The notes beneath the pieces are model-generated. The model made no database searches and was not told the DNA's origin. It was given only the letters and a program-made list of their open reading frames with translations. 35,061 nucleotides of DNA from NCBI GenBank assembly GCA_946628495.1, contig CAMOWQ010000009.1, forward strand, positions 1-35,061, written 5' to 3'. Shown here one piece after another: positions 30,800 through 35,061 of the stretch (position 1 is the first letter of the stretch; each line of letters starts with the position of its first letter). The position numbers were made by a program, and so were the translations under genes. Source of the stretch: an uncultured Treponema sp. (GTDB lineage Bacteria; Spirochaetota; Spirochaetia; Treponematales; Treponemataceae).

Positions 30800-31603
30800 T
30801 CAGAATTCAAACGGACTATTCTTTAATTTTGTAAATACGCCTTTATCTGCACCAAACGGAACTATCGAAGGAGAATGATAGTCAGGATTTATTACAACAC
30901 CGCAGTCCATACAATGAAGAACAAAACTATCATACTTTTCTTCAGGAATTTTTGGATAGAGATAAGGGCCTTTTCGTTCCCAGTATTTTGTAAGAATCGT
31001 ATCGTAAATAAACCAGTCTTTTTCTTCACGCTGCTGCAATGCCGCAATCATATTGTAAAATGCACGGGTAACTGCCGCCTGAAGCGGAAACGGTATTATT
31101 ATTGAAGAAGCAAATATTTTTGCAGCAGCAGTTGAATCAACTGAATGCAGCACATCTGCCTTAACCGCAAGAATATAAAGAGAATCAGTCCACGGAAGCG
31201 GAGGTGCAATAATTACACACGGAATATCCGCCCATTTTATTTCGGCAGGGCCCCATGGTTTCCATACAGAAGTTCCTTCTGGAGAAAAAAACAATCCCGC
31301 TTTTAACGCATCTGCCTTTTTAGAAAAATAAAAAACTTTTCTTTCCGAAGCAAGAAGTTCACTTACCGCTTTGTCGGTACGAGATACATCTTCAGTTATA
31401 AAAGAACCCGTAACACCACGATTAAGTGCATTCTTAAAAAATGTAAAGGCATTTCCCGCATCCCAACCAAGAACCGCACGTCCGTTTTCCTGATTCATAT
31501 CTGTTAAACGTACACCTTTTTTAGTATACAAAAAACAACCACGGCAACGCTTTATAGTGCCAAATCTGTTATATATTTCCTGTGCGAATTGAATATGATT
31601 CAT
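30800..31603 (-). CDS. Conserved-looking protein of unknown function (267 aa)
   Basis: A 267-residue cytoplasmic protein. The start, FGTIKRCRGCFLYTKKGVRLTD followed by GRAVLGWDAGNAFTFFKNAL (key residues RG..LY...G.R..D and LGW), is reminiscent of the N-terminal arm of class-III PLP aminotransferases (LYD.dG.ryiD...G...lGH). The rest does not contain the PLP-binding lysine context of that fold, and the protein is about 150 residues too short. It may be a relic domain or an unrelated resemblance. Cys-rich spots (RCRGC, HCMDC) exist but do not form a convincing metal site. The ATG at 31603 has GGGAG at good distance. It heads a minus-strand group with the membrane protein and the ASCH gene. Confidence 0.6.
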   Translation of the reverse strand: MNHIQFAQEIYNRFGTIKRCRGCFLYTKKGVRLTDMNQENGRAVLGWDAGNAFTFFKNALNRGVTGSFITEDVSRTDKAVSELLASERKVFYFSKKADALKAGLFFSPEGTSVWKPWGPAEIKWADIPCVIIAPPLPWTDSLYILAVKADVLHSVDSTAAAKIFASSIIIPFPLQAAVTRAFYNMIAALQQREEKDWFIYDTILTKYWERKGPYLYPKIPEEKYDSFVLHCMDCGVVINPDYHSPSIVPFGADKGVFTKLKNSPFEF

Positions 31604-31651
31604 AATCTCCCTTATTATATCAAACTAGTTTTATTAACGCTATGATATACT

Positions 31652-31692
31652 AAAAAAAAAAGAACCGTCTGTTGGAGAAATACAGACAGTTC
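31652..31692 (-). terminator. Rho-independent terminator of the mms operon
   Basis: Arms 31662-31672 and 31682-31692 pair over 11 positions in minus-strand RNA with one U-G wobble (a C-A mismatch on plus), followed by ten T residues (31661-31652). Confidence 0.8.
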
Positions 31693-31728
31693 CTCACGTT
31701 TTTTTAAATGGTATTAGGTAGGAGGTCA

Positions 31729-31759
31729 CCGGAATCTGACATAACATGACAGATTCCGG
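31729..31759 (-). other. Stem-loop just after mmsB
   Basis: A perfect 10-bp stem (31729-31738 with 31750-31759, loop of 11) begins 14 bases beyond the mmsB stop. It has no U-tract. A CCTCCT stretch (minus strand, 31725-31720) lies between it and the terminator. Confidence 0.5.
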
Positions 31760-31773
31760 CTAGATGAAGAAAA

Positions 31774-32961
31774 TTATTTCTTTGATTTTTTATTTTTAGA
31801 GACTACATCAAAGATTACCGCCAGCAAAAGAACCATACCTTTTACAGCCCTCTGCCAGTTCATATCAACGCCAAGTATGGACATACCGTTATTCAATACA
31901 CCCATAAAAATAGCACCAATTACAGCACCAGCAACAGTTCCTGTTCCACCATAAGCAGAAGCACCACCAATAAAGCAGGAAGCAATTGCATCCATTTCGT
32001 AGCTGTTACCCGCAGTAGGCTGAGCAGAATTAAAACGGGCAACACAGACAAGAGCCGCAACTGCAGAAAGGAATCCCATATTTGTATATGCAAAGAACAT
32101 AACATTGTCTGTATTTACACCAGAAAGTTTTGCAGCTTTTTCGTTTCCACCGATTGCATACAGATAACGTCCAGGCACTGTATTCTGAGTAAAATATGCG
32201 TACACTGCAATAATAACTGCAAGCAGAATAAGCACAACAGGAATACCGCGGTCGCGCGCAAGGAACTGTCCTAAAAGAAGAATTACGGCACTCAAAAGCA
32301 CAAGCTTAATTATAAAACTTGCTTTTGAATCTACTGTGTACCCCTTACGGATTTTTGCAGCACGCTTTCTGATTTCTGCAACTACAAAAATTATACAGCA
32401 GATAACTGCAATTGCCATTGTAAGGATAAACAAAGGCATTTCGCTCATATTTTCTTTAGCAACAAAACTTTCGAACAGTTTTAAGTATTTTGCAGGGAAT
32501 GGAGCAATTGGTTTTCCATCAAGAATAATTGTTGCAACACCGCGCCACAAAAGCATACCCGCGAGAGTTGTAATGAACGGCGGAATATGAATGTATGCAA
32601 TAAAGAAACCGTGGAACGCACCAATAAGTATTCCCATCAACAGACAAAGAATGATGGCCAGTACAAGAGGCATGTGAAGATTTACAACAAGCACGCCTGC
32701 AAGAGCACCGACAAGGGCAACTACAGAACCGACGCTCAAATCGATATTACCGCCGGTAAGGATACACAAAAGCATACCCGTTGCAAGAATTGCGACATAC
32801 GCATTCTGTCGGATAATATTCGTAATATTTGCCGGAGCAAATAACGAACCATGTCCTGTTGCAAGAATCAGAACCTGAAACAAAAGCATTACAGCAACAA
32901 GAACAATCACCATTGTATTATTCTTAAGTGTTTTCTTAACATCAAGTTTATTTTCAGACAT
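31774..32961 (-). CDS. mmsB: Multiple-sugar ABC transporter permease (MmsB/GguB-like)
   Basis: A 395-residue inner-membrane permease with about ten hydrophobic segments, of the RbsC/XylH/GguB group. It shows the family's LTGGNIDLSVGSVVALVGAL segment (N-D-L-S), the FITTLAGMLLWRGVA segment, and the C-terminal loop GRYLYAIGGNEKAAKLSGVN that contacts the ATPase, then CFIGGASAYGGTGTVAGAVI and VLNNGMSILGVDMNWQ. The extended cytoplasmic insert around residues 190-215 and the C-terminal pattern match GguB/MmsB (with ChvE, transporters of several monosaccharides) better than RbsC. It starts five bases after mmsA with an AGGAG site and closes the operon, followed by two stem-loops and a terminator. Confidence 0.9.
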   Translation of the reverse strand: MSENKLDVKKTLKNNTMVIVLVAVMLLFQVLILATGHGSLFAPANITNIIRQNAYVAILATGMLLCILTGGNIDLSVGSVVALVGALAGVLVVNLHMPLVLAIILCLLMGILIGAFHGFFIAYIHIPPFITTLAGMLLWRGVATIILDGKPIAPFPAKYLKLFESFVAKENMSEMPLFILTMAIAVICCIIFVVAEIRKRAAKIRKGYTVDSKASFIIKLVLLSAVILLLGQFLARDRGIPVVLILLAVIIAVYAYFTQNTVPGRYLYAIGGNEKAAKLSGVNTDNVMFFAYTNMGFLSAVAALVCVARFNSAQPTAGNSYEMDAIASCFIGGASAYGGTGTVAGAVIGAIFMGVLNNGMSILGVDMNWQRAVKGMVLLLAVIFDVVSKNKKSKK

Positions 32962-32966
32962 TTGTT

Positions 32967-34502
32967 TTATTCTCCTTTTCCTGAATTAATGATGCATGTC
33001 ATGATTTTTTCCTGAGTAGCATCTTTACCCTGCATTTCTGCAACCATTCTTCCTTCGTTCATGACATAGATTCTGTCGCACATGCCAAGAATTTCAGGCA
33101 TTTCCGAAGAAATCATAATTACAGACTTTCCTTCAGCAACCATCTTATTGATGATGCAGTAAATTTCATATTTTGCACCAACATCTATACCGCGGGTCGG
33201 CTCATCAAGAATAAGAATATCCGGTTCTGCAAAAAGCCATTTTCCCAAAAGAACCTTCTGCATATTTCCACCAGAAAGATTTCCTACATCCTCGTCCACA
33301 GAAGCACACTTGGTATGCATTTCTGCTGCCATTTCCTGCGAATATTTCTTCTCTTCGTCAAAATTAATTACATAATGCTTAGAAACTTTAGAAAGATTTG
33401 CCGACGTCGTATTCTTACTAATAGATTCAGTAAGAATAAGCCCGTTTCCCTTTCTGTCTTCGGTTACATACGCAACTTTATTTTTAATTGCAGCCTTTAC
33501 ATTCGGGAAGGAAACCTCTTTTCCATTCATGTAAATATGTCCGCTAATATTCGTTCCGTAAGAATGTCCGAAAATGCTCATTGCAAGTTCCGTTCGCCCA
33601 GCACCCATAAGGCCGCTGATACCAAGAACTTCGCCTTTTCTTAAATTGAAATTTATATGATCACAAACCTTAATACCGTCAAAAACAGGATGATCTACAT
33701 TCCAGTCTTTTACTTCAAAACAGACTTCACCAATATGAGGCTCCCTCTTTGGGAAACGGTCTGTAAGGCTTCTACCTACCATGGCAGAAATTATTGTGTC
33801 TTCGGTAAAATTATCTTTTTTCTTATCCAAAGTTGTGATTGAAGAACCGTCGCGAATTACAGTAATTTTATCCGCAACATAAGAAACTTCATTCAGTTTG
33901 TGGGAAATGATAATAGAAGTCATTCCCTGTTTTTTAAATTCAAGCAGCAGGTCAAGGAGATGTTTTGCTTCAGTATCATTCAAAGATGCAGTTGGTTCAT
34001 CAAGAATAAGAAGCCTTACACTTTTTCCAAGAGCCTTTGCAATTTCTACAAGCTGCTGTTTTCCAACTCCTATGTCTTTTATAAGAGTTTTAGATGAATC
34101 TTTAAGACCGACCATTCTCAAAAGCGAATCAGCTTTATCATAAGTTTCCGGCCAGTTGATTTTTGCCTTGGAACCCCGTTCGTTACCAAGGAACATGTTC
34201 TCTCCGATGGACAAAAGCGGAACCAATGCCAGTTCCTGATGAATAATTACAATTCCTTTTGCTTCGCTGTCCTTAATCTTTTGAAATTTACATACTTCAC
34301 CATCATAAACAATATCGCCTGTATATGTTCCGTAAGGATAAATACCGCTAAGAACATTCATAAGCGTTGATTTTCCCGCACCGTTTTCGCCGCAGATTGC
34401 ATGAATTTCACCTTCTTCAACAACAAGGTTTACATTATCAAGTGCTTTTACACCGGGAAAAACTTTGGTGATATTCTTCATTTCCAGCAATGTTTTTGCC
34501 AT
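32967..34502 (-). CDS. mmsA: Multiple-sugar ABC transporter ATPase (MmsA/GguA-like), two domains
   Basis: A 511-residue ATPase with two ABC domains that powers sugar uptake with MmsB. Domain 1: Walker A GENGAGKST, signature-like VGKQQLVEIAKAL, Walker B LLILDEPTASLND, switch IIISHKLNEV. Domain 2: degenerate Walker A GLMGAGRTELA (Arg for Lys), signature LSGGNMQKVLLGKWL, Walker B ILILDEPTRGIDVG, as in all sugar ATPases of the RbsA/MglA group, where only one site hydrolyses fully. The linker FEVKDWNVDHPVFDGIKVCD and GHSYGTNISG are specific to the GguA/MmsA branch. The ATG at 34502 has AGAGGGA upstream. Between it and the binding-protein stop lies a stem-loop that probably lowers mmsA-mmsB expression relative to chvE. 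Confidence 0.93.
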   Translation of the reverse strand: MAKTLLEMKNITKVFPGVKALDNVNLVVEEGEIHAICGENGAGKSTLMNVLSGIYPYGTYTGDIVYDGEVCKFQKIKDSEAKGIVIIHQELALVPLLSIGENMFLGNERGSKAKINWPETYDKADSLLRMVGLKDSSKTLIKDIGVGKQQLVEIAKALGKSVRLLILDEPTASLNDTEAKHLLDLLLEFKKQGMTSIIISHKLNEVSYVADKITVIRDGSSITTLDKKKDNFTEDTIISAMVGRSLTDRFPKREPHIGEVCFEVKDWNVDHPVFDGIKVCDHINFNLRKGEVLGISGLMGAGRTELAMSIFGHSYGTNISGHIYMNGKEVSFPNVKAAIKNKVAYVTEDRKGNGLILTESISKNTTSANLSKVSKHYVINFDEEKKYSQEMAAEMHTKCASVDEDVGNLSGGNMQKVLLGKWLFAEPDILILDEPTRGIDVGAKYEIYCIINKMVAEGKSVIMISSEMPEILGMCDRIYVMNEGRMVAEMQGKDATQEKIMTCIINSGKGE

Positions 34503-34548
34503 TGGAATCCCTCTTTTTAACTGAATAACAGGCTCACAAGCCCATAAG

Positions 34549-34580
34549 ATTAGCCCGACTCCAAAAAGAATCAGGCTAAT
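34549..34580 (-). promoter_or_regulatory. Intercistronic stem-loop between chvE and mmsA
   Basis: In minus-strand RNA, 34580-34568 pairs with 34561-34549 over 13 bases (two G-U) with a 6-base loop; the two wobbles are mismatches on the plus strand. No U-tract follows. Position and structure match the known pattern in which binding-protein mRNA is stabilised, or only part of transcription passes, in sugar ABC operons. Confidence 0.6.
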
Positions 34581-34594
34581 TAATGCAGAATTAA

Positions 34595-35061
34595 CTATTT
34601 AAGTTCAGATTCTTTGTAATATCCAGAATCTACCAAAAGTGATTTGTAGTTGTCTTTTGTACCGAATACTGGTTCACAAAGGTATGAAGGAATAACTCCT
34701 GTTCCGTTGTCATAAGTTGTTGTATCGTTGATTGAAGGTGCTGATCCCTGAACGATTGCATCAACCATTTCTACAACTTTAGAAGCGAGAGTTCTTGTAT
34801 CCTTGAAGATTGACATTGCCTGAGTTCCCTTAAGCATATTCTTTACAGATGTAATATCACAGTCCTGACCTGTAAGTACAGGGAAGTTGCTTGCATCATA
34901 GCCTGCACCTTCAAGAGCTGTTGTAATACCCTGTGCACAAGAGTCGTTTGAAGAATATACTGCATCAAGTCTGTTGCCTTTTGGACCATATCCGTTTGAT
35001 GTAATAAGGTTTTCCATTCTCTTCTGAGCTTCTTCTGTAGACCAGTTCAATGTAGCACACT
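34595..35061 (-). CDS. chvE: ChvE-like multiple-sugar-binding protein, C-terminal part (cut by window end)
   Basis: The last 155 or so residues of a periplasmic sugar-binding protein; the frame is open through 35061, so the true start lies outside. Recognisable traits: YSSNDSCAQGITTALEGAGY (hinge-adjacent sugar-binding lobe), LTGQDCDITSVKNMLKGTQAMSIFKDTR (key residues GQD and the FKDTR strand), the NDTTTYDNGTGVIPSYLCEPV block, and the closing LVDSGYYKESELK, which resembles ChvE's C-terminus closely. ChvE-type proteins bind glucose, galactose, arabinose and xylose for MmsA/MmsB, and in some bacteria also signal to a sensor kinase. The stop codon is 92 bases before mmsA, with a stem-loop in between. 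TTG at 35050 is an internal Leu, not a start. Confidence 0.9.
   Translation of the reverse strand, partial: CATLNWSTEEAQKRMENLITSNGYGPKGNRLDAVYSSNDSCAQGITTALEGAGYDASNFPVLTGQDCDITSVKNMLKGTQAMSIFKDTRTLASKVVEMVDAIVQGSAPSINDTTTYDNGTGVIPSYLCEPVFGTKDNYKSLLVDSGYYKESELK

Overview
The window is about 35 kb of AT-rich DNA that looks like a chromosome segment of a carbohydrate-using spirochaete, most likely a host-associated Treponema. The evidence is the gene content: a type III glutamine synthetase, an LptC-LptA-LptB operon, a C-terminal protease / MinD-like ATPase / lgt cluster that I recall as being near-neighbours in Borrelia too, a FliG-like orphan, several lipoproteins with relaxed lipoboxes, and a ChvE/MmsA/MmsB sugar importer. 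The assignment is inference. No rRNA, tRNA, IS element, prophage or CRISPR array was seen.

Layout. Bases 1-3367 (minus strand) hold the first codons of acetate kinase (running off the left edge), a WecG/TagA/CpsF-like protein with an altered active site, RsmE and a periplasmic S41 protease. Bases 3419-5534 (plus) hold a MinD/ParA-type ATPase and lgt. Bases 5543-7329 are rny (RNase Y) with its own promoter and 3' hairpins. Bases 7361-10005 are a two-gene unit, a FliG-like protein followed by a PcfJ-like protein. Bases 10056-13795 are an acyl-CoA synthetase followed by lptC, lptA and lptB. Bases 14012-18577 (plus) are a tandem AAA ATPase and glnN. Bases 18578-18864 are a GC-rich, hairpin-dense non-coding segment. 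Bases 18865-21974 are an accessory-looking locus: an exported protein with 14-residue repeats and a transglutaminase-like lipoprotein, divergent from an XRE regulator with operator-like repeats between them. Bases 22117-24645 hold a signal-less GH5 glycosidase and purD, converging on a shared terminator. Bases 24873-29871 hold a 1233-residue surface lipoprotein and an orphan LivK-type binding protein. Bases 29999-31603 are three small minus-strand genes (ASCH protein, membrane protein, unknown). Bases 31652-35061 are the multiple-sugar ABC transporter, in the order chvE (cut by the window end), mmsA, mmsB.

How the genes relate. Envelope biogenesis is prominent: Lgt lipidates the window's lipoproteins, LptBCA moves a glycolipid or LPS-like molecule outward, and Ctp trims exported proteins. 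Sugar uptake (Mms), an intracellular beta-glucanase-like enzyme and acetate kinase fit fermentative carbohydrate use; GlnN and LivK fit nitrogen and amino-acid supply. Several start codons were moved from the longest frame to a downstream start with a good Shine-Dalgarno (SD): the acyl-CoA synthetase, lptB, the 14-residue-repeat protein, the transglutaminase lipoprotein, GH5 and ASCH genes.

Most worth following up: (i) genes without an SD whose -10 box sits about 7 bases before the ATG, suggesting leaderless mRNAs; (ii) the XRE / transglutaminase / repeat-protein locus; (iii) the FliG-like plus PcfJ-like pair; (iv) wobble-preserved hairpins in the mms and rny transcripts.
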